NCBI GenBank assembly: GCA_030549495.1 | Contig: JAUIRK010000894.1 | Coordinates: forward strand, 1,302,001-1,366,000 | Origin: Nectonema munidae | Taxonomy: Eukaryota; Nematomorpha; Nectonematoida; Nectonematidae | Direction: 5' to 3' | Length of the DNA: 64,000 bases | Shown here: in pieces, positions 35,303 through 45,845 of the stretch | Layout: every line of letters starts with the position of its first letter | Numbering within the stretch: the first letter of the stretch is position 1 | Position numbers and translations under genes: made by a program | The notes under the pieces: model-generated | What the model was told of the DNA's origin: nothing | What the model saw: the letters and a program-made list of their open reading frames with translations, nothing else | Databases searched by the model: none

Positions 35303-35326
35303 CTCTCTCTCTCCCTCTCTCTCTCA
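35303..35326. repeat. CT microsatellite
   Basis: CTCTCTCTCTCCCTCTCTCTCT, a simple dinucleotide run. Confidence 0.8.
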
Positions 35327-35934
35327 TATTTCAGATTTGATAAATATATATAGTCAAAAAAGAAATAAAAATATTGAAAGAATTTCAAGAGATTTTAGTA
35401 AAAATTTATTTAGTTTCTCTAAATTTGATACTAATCAAAGTGATTTTAGCACATTAAATTATAAAAAATTATTTTTGATTTAATTTTTTTTTAATTCTTA
35501 TATTACTCAAGTAAAATTATTTCAAAATACGGTGCAATGAAGAGAAAAATTGAAAGTTCTCTGAAAGCTCTTGGAAGTTCATCTGACAAAAAAGTTATTA
35601 TAAATGCTACTTATTTGGTTAAATCAAGATGGGATTCTTATAGTAAGATGATATTTAGTTTTGACACTAGAAAAGCCATGGGGGAGCTACTTTTTTAATT
35701 AGAAACTAATATTTTCAAGGCGCAATGCTTTCAAACATTAAATATTTAGTATTTGAGTTAAATTTAAGAAAATTTTGTGATATATAAGATTATTTAATTT
35801 TTTACCTCATTTACATCAGTTTTATAGAGCCTAATAATGAATTAAAAGAAATAACCTTAGATTTGGGTCAGGGGCGCACATCCTTAAAATTATTGGGGGG
35901 GGGGGCGAAATTTTTTTGTTGCAATTTTTAAAAT

Positions 35935-35962
35935 TAGTGGTCTGGAAATACCACGGGAGACC
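35935..35962. repeat. Short repeat TTAGTGGTCT...ACCACGGGAGACC, copy 2
   Basis: Matches 18292-18320. Here it lies between the left end of the hAT-like element and the foldback element. Confidence 0.5.
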
Positions 35963-35986
35963 AAATATTCAAGCAATCCTTTAAAA

Positions 35987-36967
35987 GTTCCTCAGACATT
36001 TTGCCCCATTCTTTTTATAAGACAATTCGCCCCATTATTTTCATAAGACAGTTCATCCCATGGACAATTCACCGCATTATTTTTATAGGACAATTCGCCC
36101 AATTATTTTCATAAGACCGTTCGTCCCATGGACAATTCGCCCCATTATTTTCATAAGACATTTTGTCTCATGGACAATTCGCTCCATTATTTTCATAAGA
36201 CATTATGTCTCATGGACAATTCGCCTAACTATTTTCATAAAACAATTTGCCCCATTATTTTCATAAAATAATTCGCCTCATAATTTTCATAAGACGATTT
36301 GCCTCATGCTCAATTTGCTCCATTATTTTTATAAGAGAATGCGCTCTATTATTTTTATAAAACTTCCAGTCCTATTTTTATAAGACAATTCTTTCCATTA
36401 AAAATTTGCTCTATTTTTATAATACAATTCTTGCCATAGACAATTTACTCTATTTATGCAGATCAATTAGCACTATTGTTTTATAAAACCGTTTTTTCAA
36501 TTTTTTTTACTCTTTTACGCTTTTTTCATAAGACTATTTTTTGTAAAACGGTTTGGCATATGAACATTTTGCCTAATACCACAACTCATCTCAATAAAAA
36601 TAGCTATATTTTAATTTTATTTAGTTTTTTGAAGAATTGTTTTTTGAAAGGCAGTTATTTTATAAATGAAACAAATATTTAAAATTTTTAAACAAAATAA
36701 AAATTAATATCTTCTAATTGTAATATCATTGTAATTATCTTTTTCTTCAATTTCATCATCAATAATTTAAAATTATTTAAAAGTGATAAAAAAAATTAAC
36801 AGATAAAATAATTAATTTGAAATAATTTAATAGAGATAAAATAAACAAGAATATAAAATTTTTTAATAATTTTACACATATAATAAACAAAGATGGATGA
36901 AACAAATAGCCTATGAGACAATTTGTCCATGGGGCGAATTGTCTATGTGGCAAAATGTCTGTTGACC
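35987..36967. mobile_element. Foldback-like element with tandem-repeat arm and 8-bp TSD
   Basis: The left terminus GTTCCTCAGACATTTTGCC and the right terminus GGCAAAATGTCTGTTGACC are inverted. CTTTAAAA flanks both sides (35979-35986 and 36968-36975). The left arm is a tandem array of 42-bp units. The right arm holds a short stretch of the same units inverted (36900-36960, TTTGTCCATGGGGCGAATTG). Terminal repeats made of tandem units are the mark of foldback elements. No protein of the element is seen. Confidence 0.78.
36000..36470. repeat. 42-bp tandem array (CGCCCCATTATTTTCATAAG / CCATGGACAATT)
   Basis: Units alternate CGCCCCATTATTTTCATAAG and ACAGTTCGTCCCATGGACAA, grading into more diverged units toward 36470. 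The period keeps one frame open from 36060 to 36266, giving a repeated 14-residue string (SWTIRPIIFIRHFV) that is only a product of the repeat, not a gene. Confidence 0.8.
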
Positions 36968-37620
36968 CTTTAAAAATAGAGTGTATACAGCGCATACCTA
37001 AAGTCCTAAATTTATAAGACTACTTTATATTTTTTTTACAAAATTTGTGAATTTAAATACTATACTTCCAGCGAAAATATTTTAATTAAGTTTGCAGAAT
37101 ATACACTAGTTTAAAAAAATCCAAAATTGTTAGGGGGTGGAATAGGCTTTTCATTTGAAAAATGAAGTAGTCTACCAGGCACATTACAGGAATTGATGAA
37201 AGGATATTTGATTCATAGAGAAAACAAATAACTAAATGTTAGATAGTTTTATGAGTGAATGTAGTCTAAAGGCAAAGAGTCTACCTACTAGACACCCTGC
37301 GATGTTTATATGAAAAAATGTGATTGATTCAGGGGCAAGTGTATAAAATGAAATTATAATTGTGCAAAAAAAAAATTAAGATCGCATTATTTCATTTTAC
37401 TCAGCATCATTCAAAAATAGTTTAAAAGCTAAATTGATACAAGCCACAAAAAGTAAAATAACTTTTAACATTTTGCAATGATTTGCCTTTTATAATAAAT
37501 TTTAAGGAAAAAAAGTTTATCAGAAAAAGTTATAAAGCTTCAACAAAAACTAAAATTTTAGGGTAGAACTTAAGTTTTTGGAAACTAATTTGACGTACCC
37601 CCCTACAGCATACTCTATGG

Positions 37621-37735
37621 GTGGTATGGCAGGTTGGTTGAGATGATGGACTTAGCACGGAAGCCTCTGGATTCGATTCCTCATCGATACGAATTTGTTC
37701 ATAGTTTGACATAAGCGGTACATCTTATTAAATGT
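37621..37735 (+). repeat. tRNA-derived SINE, diverged copy 3
   Basis: GGCAGGTTGGTTGAGATGAT and box B GATTCGATTCC, followed by TTCATAGTTTGACATAAGCG, match the body of the copies at 2240 and 8563. It is more worn than those. Confidence 0.6.
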
Positions 37736-37984
37736 GTAAAATTATTAAAAAACCTGTTATCTTTTACTTAAAATTGAAAAATTTGCTCATAATTAACATA
37801 GAGAGAAAGAGAAAATAAACTAATAAACAATTTTCACTATTTTAAAATGGGACCGTCTGTTTCAGAATAATTTCAAAATAATAGGAGGCATAAAGATTTA
37901 GAGTTTATTTGATATTTTCAAATTTTTATAAACAGCAAAGCCAACATTTAATAGCTAGCTTTTAATTAAAAAATTATTTAATCT

Positions 37985-38287
37985 AAGTGATAGACATTTC
38001 AAAAACAATTGCCCCTGGACAAATTGTTAATAGTATTGTTTCATCCATCTTTGATAAATGGAAAATATTAAAAAATGTTATATTCTTGTTTATTTTATCT
38101 CTATTAAATTATTTCAAATTAATCATTTTATCTCTTAATTTTTTAGAATTGTCCATGAGACAAAATATCTTATGAAAATAACGGGGCGAATTGTCCATGA
38201 AACAAAATGTCTTATGAAAATAATGTGGCGAATTGTCCATGGGACGAACTGTCTTATGAAAATAATGGGGCGAAATGTCCGAGGACC
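37985..38287 (-). repeat. Second, inverted copy of the foldback arm
   Basis: Array units in the opposite orientation (TTATGAAAATAATGGGGCGA, CCATGGGACGAACTG) end at GACATTTCGCC read on the minus strand. Inside, GTTTCATCCATCTTTG at 38038 and the AT-rich stretch after it are the reverse complement of 36777-36903. It appears to be a truncated second copy of the same family, and no target duplication was found. Confidence 0.7.
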
Positions 38288-38785
38288 AAACTAACATAAA
38301 TCAAAGTATACGAGAAAAGAAAACCATTGCGTTTTTTTGAATGTTTGTCTACAAATAAAATTCTGACAGCTGTCATAAATAATAGATCAAGTACATTTTT
38401 AACAACTGAAACGTTTTGTTTCGATATTTTTACTATAATAATCAACAAATTTTCTTTAAAAAAGGTATTTAATTATGTACAGTGTTACTTATAAAATTTA
38501 ACAATCGAACATTATAAAAGATATCTCTGCTCAAATATTAAGAAAATAGAGTATTCTTACTTTTAACCCGAATAGCTAGTCAAATTATTCATTCCCAAAT
38601 AGCTATTAAAAAAATTTCTTGACTCGAAAAAATAAAAGTTTTCAAATGTAACAAACGTAGTGATAAAGATTAAATGACCTTTGTTGAAAAAAATTATTAG
38701 CCCGAGTCTAACAATATTCATTAATATAAAATTGTAACAATTGGAAACTATTTTAATTTAACTCTAAATGCAAATTAGATAGAAG

Positions 38786-38992
38786 CAGTGGTGTAACCAG
38801 AAAAAAGTTAATGGGGAGGGGGGGGGGGGGCACAATTTAAAAACAAAAAAAGTGAGCAACATTTTGTATACTTTCTGATCCTTTCATTGGAGAAATTTTT
38901 AAAAACTGATATCGCATAAGTTGCATGGGGCACCATGCGGTACATAGGAGTGTGGGCACGGCCCCTCATACCCCAGCCTAGCTACGTCACTG
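38786..38992. mobile_element. hAT-like MITE, 207 bp
   Basis: Termini CAGTGGTGTAACCAG and CTAGCTACGTCACTG, with flanks GATAGAAG (38778-38785) and GAGAGAAG (38993-39000), 7 of 8 matching. A G run lies near the left end. It is nested in the 3.96-kb element. Confidence 0.75.
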
Positions 38993-39097
38993 GAGAGAAG
39001 AAAAATGAATGAGATAGGAAGGCTTAACAAGAGAGGAGGGCTTGAATGAAAGAAGAGAGCTTGAGTGAATGATTGAGTTTTAGCAGAGTGTAGTATA

Positions 39098-39380
39098 ATT
39101 CAACCCCCCCCCCACCCCCTCTCCCTTTTCCCTTTTCAAATCCCCTTCCCCTCTTTTTTCACCCCCGGGTTTTATTGGAAAAACCCCCCCCAATCACTCC
39201 AATTAAAAAAATTTTTTTAATATTTTTTCCCCCTTTTTTTTTTCTGTTTTTTCCCCTTGTTTTCTTGTTGGTTGTTGGTTTTTTTTTTCCTCTTGTTGTT
39301 GGAAGACATTTTCCTTTTTTTTTTTTTTTTTTTTTCCCCAAATTATTTTGGGGGGTAAAAAAAAAAGTTTTTTTTTTTTC
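39098..39380. other. Homopolymer-rich sequence, possibly unreliable
   Basis: C runs, CCTTTTCCC strings and then long T tracts with doubled letters (TTGTTGGTTGTTGG). The texture matches 31497-31860. The open frames here come from low complexity. Confidence 0.5.
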
Positions 39381-39837
39381 TTTTTTTAGTTCAACGCAGA
39401 GAAAGCGGAAGAGAAAAACAAAGGAAACAGAAAGAGAATCACCGTGACAGAAGATGAGAAAATCTAGTGGATCATCAACATGTGTTTGCCCAAAAATACT
39501 ATAAAGAGGAGACACTGTGATAAACATTGCTGACTTATTGTGTGCATATTGAAGCAATGGATTATTATTATATAGATCTCACCCATCGTCTGTAAAATAT
39601 GTTCGATAGGAATTTCAGAGCAGCTTGGCATGTGATGTTTGATTGATTCGAAAGTCTCACATGATTCATACATAGATATCATGATCATCATACATGTTTT
39701 ATAAACAAGCAGCAACTCTTACTTATAGAAAATTATTGGCGGGGCTAGGTCATTTTCGCCCCCCCCCCCCTGAAAACACATTGGGGGGGGGGGGGGGTCG
39801 CCCCCTTGCCCCCCGGATGTGCGCCCCTGATTTGGGT

Positions 39838-40828
39838 TATTTATAATATATTATATATTTATTACGTATTTTTTTTAATGTAAGATGAAGTTTTGCATCT
39901 ATTTTATAGCAAACCTAAAGCTGTTTTATTTTTGCCTTTGTTAACTTTTGTGTTGAGGTCGTATTAACTCAATGGCTTTGTTAGATACAAAAAAGTTGAC
40001 TTTCCCAGTGTTAAGTATATTCTTTTATAATTTTTTTGATTTATAGATTTATTTCTTCGATAAGGGCTTTTTAACGTTATCAGAAGTCCAAGCTAGAAAT
40101 AATTGTAGTTAAAAATATTTATAAGGGACCCACTTTATCTATCTATTTTTATGAAAATAGTGCCTATTATAACTTTTTTTTACACCCTAAAAATTTTTAT
40201 GTTGTGCCCCCAGATATGCTTATCCAATTATAGCTGCTTTAGGATGATGGAATGGTAGGATCGAAGGGGCTAGGGCGTTACCCTACACGATTTTTTTATG
40301 TGAATGGTTATTATTATTTAGTTGCATGAAACAGTGTTAATGAACTGTATCTGGATAATAGTAATAAAATAAAATAGGTGATAGGAAAACTATCACCAGA
40401 CACAGTGCAACTTATTAGAACACAGTTTCTAAGGCGAGCTAAAACGTTTTTTACCAATTCACAATTAATTTCTTTTGGAAATTCGTAAGAAAATTGTTTA
40501 TAGATCGTAAAGATAAATTAAATTCTTTATAAAACTCTGCAATTTATGTTTATCTATAAATTACTGGTTGTTATTCCTATCAACAAGCGAATGGACTTAT
40601 CTGACTTGAACACGACGAAATTTTACGATGTATAATTTTATTCATTCAAATATTGACAAAGATTGTGGAAATCAATGAAATAATGTAATTAAATGAGTTT
40701 TTTATGTTTTTACCTTTTTGTTAAAGTATCTATGCTTTGAATAAGAAGAAAAATTTATTTTCAAAAATATAGTAATATTCACAAAATAATGAGTAGCCCA
40801 CATGTTAAACCATTTTGGGTTATTGTTC
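39838..40828. other. Intergenic, nothing recognised
   Basis: AT-rich. I looked here for the missing 5' exon of the acetyltransferase gene (a frame resembling GETYLCRR...W) and found none. Confidence 0.4.
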
Positions 40829-40836
40829 CTTTAGAG

Positions 40837-41140
40837 CAGGGATCGCCATAACTTCTCTTGAAGCGGGCAGGATTATTTAAAATTTAAAAAACGTGCGCCA
40901 AAATATTGAAAAGTAAAAAACACTGACATTATGAAATTCCTATTAATACTTGTTTAAAATAAAGTAAACTTTTCGATTTTCCCTATGGATGTGACAAAGT
41001 TGATACGCTAAGGATACATAAAAAGTGGAAATGAACACATTATATTTAACACCTATCAATGTCAAAATTTAGCTTGCGAGCTGGATAAACTTACTTCACG
41101 GGCGGGATCTGGCTCTCGTGTCGTAGTTTGGTGACCCCTG
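40837..41140. mobile_element. hAT-like MITE, 304 bp
   Basis: Termini CAGGGATCGCCATAACT and AGTTTGGTGACCCCTG, with flanks CTTTAGAG (40829-40836) and TTTTAGAG (41141-41148), 7 of 8. GCGGGCAGGATTATTTAAAA near the left and CACGGGCGGGATCTGGCTC near the right are subterminal parts typical of this hAT group. It ends 500 bp before the acetyltransferase exon. Confidence 0.8.
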
Positions 41141-41148
41141 TTTTAGAG

Positions 41149-41217
41149 TAACGCAGACGAACTCGCATTACTAAAGATAGTCTTCTTTGCGCGATTAAAA
41201 TGGGTTAATGTAAGTAA
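41149..41217 (+). mobile_element. TTAA-flanked MITE, truncated copy E
   Basis: Keeps ACGCAGACGAACTCGCATTA and the right end ATTAAAATGGGTTAA of the family at 10437. It directly abuts the MITE before it, so the hAT-like MITE may have landed in it. Confidence 0.5.
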
Positions 41218-41638
41218 ACAGAAATAAAGCATAGAAACACAACAACATCATGTAAATGCCTGGAAGAACTTTAAGATACATTTTCTGAAATTTATCCTAC
41301 AGAAAAAGAAGAAAGCAGATGTATAATTAATTTTGTTAGTATTTTTGTGGAGGAATCCTCTGTCATCTTTTATGTTTTAGTTGATTAGAAATAAATAAAA
41401 TCAAAATACAGTGATTTATTGGGTTGAATGAAGTAGAATTATTTTGCACCTTTACTCATCAATCAGCTAATCAGTATAATAATTGTTAAAATATCAGCTT
41501 AGAAATCAAAATCATTCTTCGTACAAAATCAAATCTTGATAAATTTTTGCCACTTTTAAAAATATCTCTAATCATTTACTACTTTTAAAACTTTCAAAAA
41601 TCATTGAATATTATTACTAAATAAAAATAATTTTTTAG

Positions 41639-42951
41639 TTGAAGCTGAAGTTTATGCACAAAGATATTCACGCCAAACCTTGTCTAAGTCGAGGAAAAAA
41701 GGAGCTAAAGAGTACTATGTCCATTACAAAAATTGTAAAGTATTTTATTTAATTTTTGCTCACTTTTATATCAAGTTTATTTCCTTAGATGATCGATGCT
41801 TTGATCAGTGGGTTCCAGAAGCCAAAATATCTCTATCATCTTATCAAGATCCCTATGTTGATCCAGATATTCTGCTTATTAATGAAGAATATCAAAAGTT
41901 TCAAGGAGATGAAAATAGCTCATTAAAATACATTACGAGAAGACAACTGTCCAAGCTTTTATCTGAAAGAATTGCAATGAATCCAACTCCTCTAAAATCT
42001 TTCATTTCTTCTGCACCTCACAAGTTTTCTTCCAACTCAGGTTTGAGTAATTCAGATACAAGATCTGAAATCACTGAAAAGGAATTCAAAGAAATGACTA
42101 AAATCAAATGCTTAGATTTCGTTTATTTCTCGGATTTCAAACTTGAACCTTGGTATTTTTCTCCCTACCCCCTTTCAATAGTATCCAAAGTTGATAGCTT
42201 ACACGTGTGTTCACTTTGTTTCAAATATACGCAAACACACGCTTCCCTTACGAAGCACGCAAGATTGAATTGTGAGTTTTCCAAGTCTTTTCCAAAGAAT
42301 TTTGTTTATCGAACCAAAAAGCTAGGCGTGTATCAAATAATGGGAAAGGATAATAAGCTGTTTTCTCAATGCTTGTGTCTATTCAGCAAACTTTTTATCG
42401 ATCAAAAAACTATTTACTACGATTGCTCTGACCTTGTTTTTTACATTCTGTGCGAATTTAAAAATATCACTTCATCGTACAGCAATGTTGGTTACTTCAG
42501 TAAGGAACTTTACTCGAGCGAGTTTAATAATGTTGCTTGCATTGTCGTCTTTACCCCATATCAACGAAAGGGATATGGGAATTTGTTGATTCAAATTAGC
42601 TACGAAATATCCAAAAAGAATAAACAAGTAGGTCAGCCAGAAAAACCACTTTCACTTTTAGGGAAAAAAGCTTATCACCATTTTTGGACCTGGAAAATAT
42701 TAAATATTTTGAAGGATAAACCAAATGAGACTTTGATAACTCTAGACCAAATATCACAAGAAACATCTATTCATCGAAATGATTTAATATCCTGTTTGAC
42801 ATACCTGGACCTTACTTCTCATATGGATGATCAAAATATTTTGTGCGTTCAGCAAGCTCAAATTTATAAAATAATTCAAAATTCATCACTTTATAAAAAA
42901 CCAAAAGTCTCTTTTGATCCAAAATTTTTTTTTATTCTAAGTACTAGTTAG
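41639..42951 (+). CDS. KAT8: MYST histone acetyltransferase, MOF/KAT8-like (5' exon missing)
   Basis: MOF/KAT8 acetylates histone H4 Lys16 as part of the MSL and NSL complexes. The exon opens after TTTTTTAG at 41639 with EAEVYAQRYSRQTLSKS, the middle of the chromo-barrel. Removing a 54-bp intron (41735-41788) gives YYVHYKNYDRCFDQWVP, a textbook chromo-barrel end. Then come YFSPYP, a C2HC finger (CSLC...H...C, 42208-42273), and GVYQIMGKDNKLFSQCLCLF. SKLFIDQKT holds the autoacetylated Lys, VACIV the catalytic Cys, and PYQRKGYGNLLI is the acetyl-CoA loop. GQPEKPLSLLG has the catalytic Glu. The end LISCLTYL...YKKPKVSFDP follows KAT8 rather than Tip60. About 418 residues are present against 458 in human. 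Its long single exon contrasts with PWP2. Confidence 0.9.
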
Positions 42952-44760
42952 CACTTATTTGGCATGCTTTTGTTTTATCGATCTAAAAGGTTTTTATTTC
43001 TTCTATTTATTTTAGTTTTCTTTATTTTGACACATTTGGGTCTGAGAATAAATATGTTAATATATTTAAATTTGTCAAACCTAATAAAATTATGTTTATT
43101 TTAAAGAATTTTTTTTAGTTTTTCCAAATTAATATTGAATTATATTTTTCTCATTTTTATAAAGTTAAATTAAAAAAATGAATTTTGATACATTGTTAAA
43201 ACTTTTTAGAGTGATTACAAGTAAAAAAAATTAGCCCTTGCCTCCCTTAATCAATTTTAGATCAATTTGCCTTGAAGCAGCTAATGAGATGTTATTCATA
43301 CTACTAGGCAGCCCGGTCGCCAGACTCCAATTTCAGAGGGAACAAAACTGATACATTATAGTATACATTTATATATTTCAAGATTAATTTCAGGGTGCAA
43401 AATAAATCTACGGTTTTGATTAGTTAAAAAGTGCATTTTGCCTTCTATCCAAAAAACTTTGGCTGATTTTCTCATTAAATATAAAAAAATATTTTATACA
43501 AGCTTTCTTTTGTTTGAACTTTTTTTCCTTTTTTAAATTTAATAATTAAATATTATATTTGTATTCCTTAAACAAAATTGACAAGTAATGAATTACTAGT
43601 TTCTCACATAAAGCGGATTCACTAGTGTGGTATTTTAAAGGAAACAATACTATTATTTTACATATATGCTCTTCTCTCTTGGATTCATTATATGTGCAGT
43701 GATTTTTCGAATTATCTTCTTTATTACTTATTTATTTCTTCTCGTTCTGATCCTTTTGAAATGTCATGTAATGATTATGTTTGTTTCTCACGGATGAAAC
43801 TACTGATTTTTGAACTGTCAATCAAATATATTAAGTATTCAGAGGTCGAAGTTATTTTGCCTCTTTTCCTCTTGATAAGACTTAATTATATAAAGATTAT
43901 TATTTCTCCCCTTGAGGGGAGAAGATTTTTGAAATTTAAACAATCAAGTCACTTATTCTAGAAATCAAATATATAGCATCTTTATCCTTAGATATTCGTT
44001 TTATTTAATGTTTTAGTCTTTTTTTATCAAGCTTTCTTAGAATAGTTGGTAAAGTTTTTACACTTTGCTAAAAAATTTTTTTAGTACAAATAATTTCATT
44101 TTCATGTCATTTTTAGCGTATAATTTAGAGATTGGAATAGCTAATTTATATAAATTTAAAGTTTGTAAAATATTTCTTTCAAAAATTTTAAACCTTCAAT
44201 TTCTATTTAAAAGTGCCAAATTTAAGTTCATGGCCACATACCTATTAATTCATAGACCCATAGCCTAAATAAATTTTCAAGCAATTTACTTTAGTGACTG
44301 AATATATGTGTAGGTAGAATAAGAAGAATATATAAGATGATTTTCTGTGTTACTAATCAAGCTTGATAACATTTCTTTGCTAAAAATTTAATTTTAAGCA
44401 ACAATGCATTTCAGTACAAAGTAATCAATCCACTTAAACAATTCATTTGATATGAACCAGGCTTATTGACATTGGGATGAAAAGTTGAGAGAGATATTTT
44501 GGCTCCTAATCAATATTGCATCGGATAGTAGGGTTGTCGAGAAAAACATGTTTTGCACCTCCTCAGTCATTAACAAAATCAATTAACTGTTCTTGAATTA
44601 AGAAATCCCCAGATGCCAGATTACTAATCGATTTTTATTTTAGTAAGCTTAATGGTGTTCCATTGATTGCTTGTGTTCTGGTTGGCAAATTTTACCAATG
44701 CGTTCTTTTTAATACAAAGTATTGCATGTGTGTATCTTTTTTGACAGGAGAGTAGATGGA
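42952..44760. other. 3' flank of the acetyltransferase gene, no further gene
   Basis: AATAAA-type signals lie at about 43050 and 43083 (GAATAAATATG, CTAATAAAATT). The rest is AT-rich, with open frames of chance length only. Confidence 0.45.
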
Positions 44761-45140
44761 GATGTCTGAAGGGATGGGGAATTTTCTTAAGGTTTTGATG
44801 ATGCGTTTAAATTTCTTCCTTAACAGGTTAAGTTCGGGTGTCCATGAATAATCGTGTGTTCTTTTTGGAAATGGATTGATTGAAGTTGAGGATAAGATCG
44901 AATGTGAAACATGATTATTGAGGGATGATAGTTTGATGGATTGATGTGGGAGAGGAGAGAGATGGTAATTTTGTCAATGAGTGGTTGGGATACGTGAGTC
45001 AGTGTGTGGTGTTTCGTTTTATAGATTTTAATAGTTGTAGCATTCATGTGAAGCTGGAAGGTTCTGAAGAAGTGATATAGAGCTGATGGGATGTCAGAGA
45101 TCAACCAATAATATATGGAATTGAGAGTATTTGAAGTGGT

Positions 45141-45790
45141 GTGTGGCTTAAAAGAAAAGAAGATTACAGGAGAAGAATAACTTGGATTTTGCAATTTCCA
45201 GGGCAAGAAAAAAGCATAAAGGATAAATATCTATATGAGTATCTTGGGATATACCCAAAAGATGCATATCTCCACGAAAATACAAAGTGCTTAAGAGAGT
45301 ATATTAGAACACCAAAGGAGATAAAAAAATTGATTGGAGATAAGTTAAAAGATAATTATAGTGTTAAGAAAATTTATTTAGAAACCAGAAAAGAAACTAT
45401 TTCATCCTAGAAACACGAAAATGATATACAATTTAAAGCAAAATATTAAAAAATCAAACAGTTTTCTTCCCAAAAATTCCACAATTGCTGATGACATCCA
45501 ATATTTATTGAGTTCAATAACTATGGGTATTCCATACGTCAAGTAAATTATACATAATTCTGATAAAAACCCTACAATAATATGTTACACTGATTCACAG
45601 TTAAAACATCTTGTGAACTGTGTATATAATATCGAATCTTCTTCAAGCGTATTGGGGATAGATAAAACATACAACCTAGGACCTTGCTACGTAACGTACC
45701 GTATATCAAGATGATAAAATTCAAAGAATATCCACAAAAGCCATTCCTATTATGATGGGTCCAGTTTTTCTTCATTTTGATTCAAGCTTT
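45141..45790 (+). pseudogene. Mutator-like (MULE, FLYWCH-type) transposase fragment
   Basis: The frame from 45141 reads RITWILQFPGQEKSIKDKYL. At about 45500 GIPYVK and at 45570 NPTIICYTDSQLKHLVNCVY follow, then SSVLGIDKTYNLGPCYVTY at 45640. The last string is a known landmark of an invertebrate MULE-type transposase family (VLGIDRTFNLG.CFVT), holding the first catalytic Asp. Stops separate the parts. Confidence 0.6.
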
Positions 45791-45845
45791 TAAACCTTTT
45801 CAACTTTTTTTCCCATTTGTCTTTTATCATATCAAACAAAGCATC

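Larger units (their letters stand above)
35869..39829. mobile_element. 3.96-kb hAT-like TIR element with perfect TSD and nested insertions
   Basis: The ends are CAGGGGCGCACATCC and GGATGTGCGCCCCTG, perfect 15-bp inverted repeats. Both flanks are ATTTGGGT (35861-35868 and 39830-39837), an exact 8-bp duplication. G runs follow the left end and C/G runs precede the right. No transposase frame is recognisable inside. Much of the length is later insertions: the foldback element 35987-36967, a SINE at 37621, inverted array remains at 37985-38287 and a MITE at 38786-38992. Confidence 0.85.

Noticed and set aside
36060-36266. Repetitive open frame with a 14-residue period
   Set aside because: It is the translation of the 42-bp tandem array; the matching inverted array gives a similar false frame at 38109-38297.
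36000-36470. CRISPR-like regular repeats
   Set aside because: The units are contiguous without unique spacers, in a eukaryotic genome, and belong to the arm of a foldback element.
39159-39557. 132-codon minus-strand frame rich in Lys
   Set aside because: It covers homopolymer-rich sequence of doubtful quality, and the Lys runs come from A/T tracts.
41641-41680. Start codon of the MOF-like protein inside this exon
   Set aside because: There is no in-frame ATG ahead of the chromo-barrel and the exon opens at an acceptor in the middle of the barrel, so the start must lie upstream.
44820-45206. 128-codon minus-strand frame rich in Ser, Thr and His
   Set aside because: It has the look of decayed LINE coding sequence but no motif I can name, so no feature is called.
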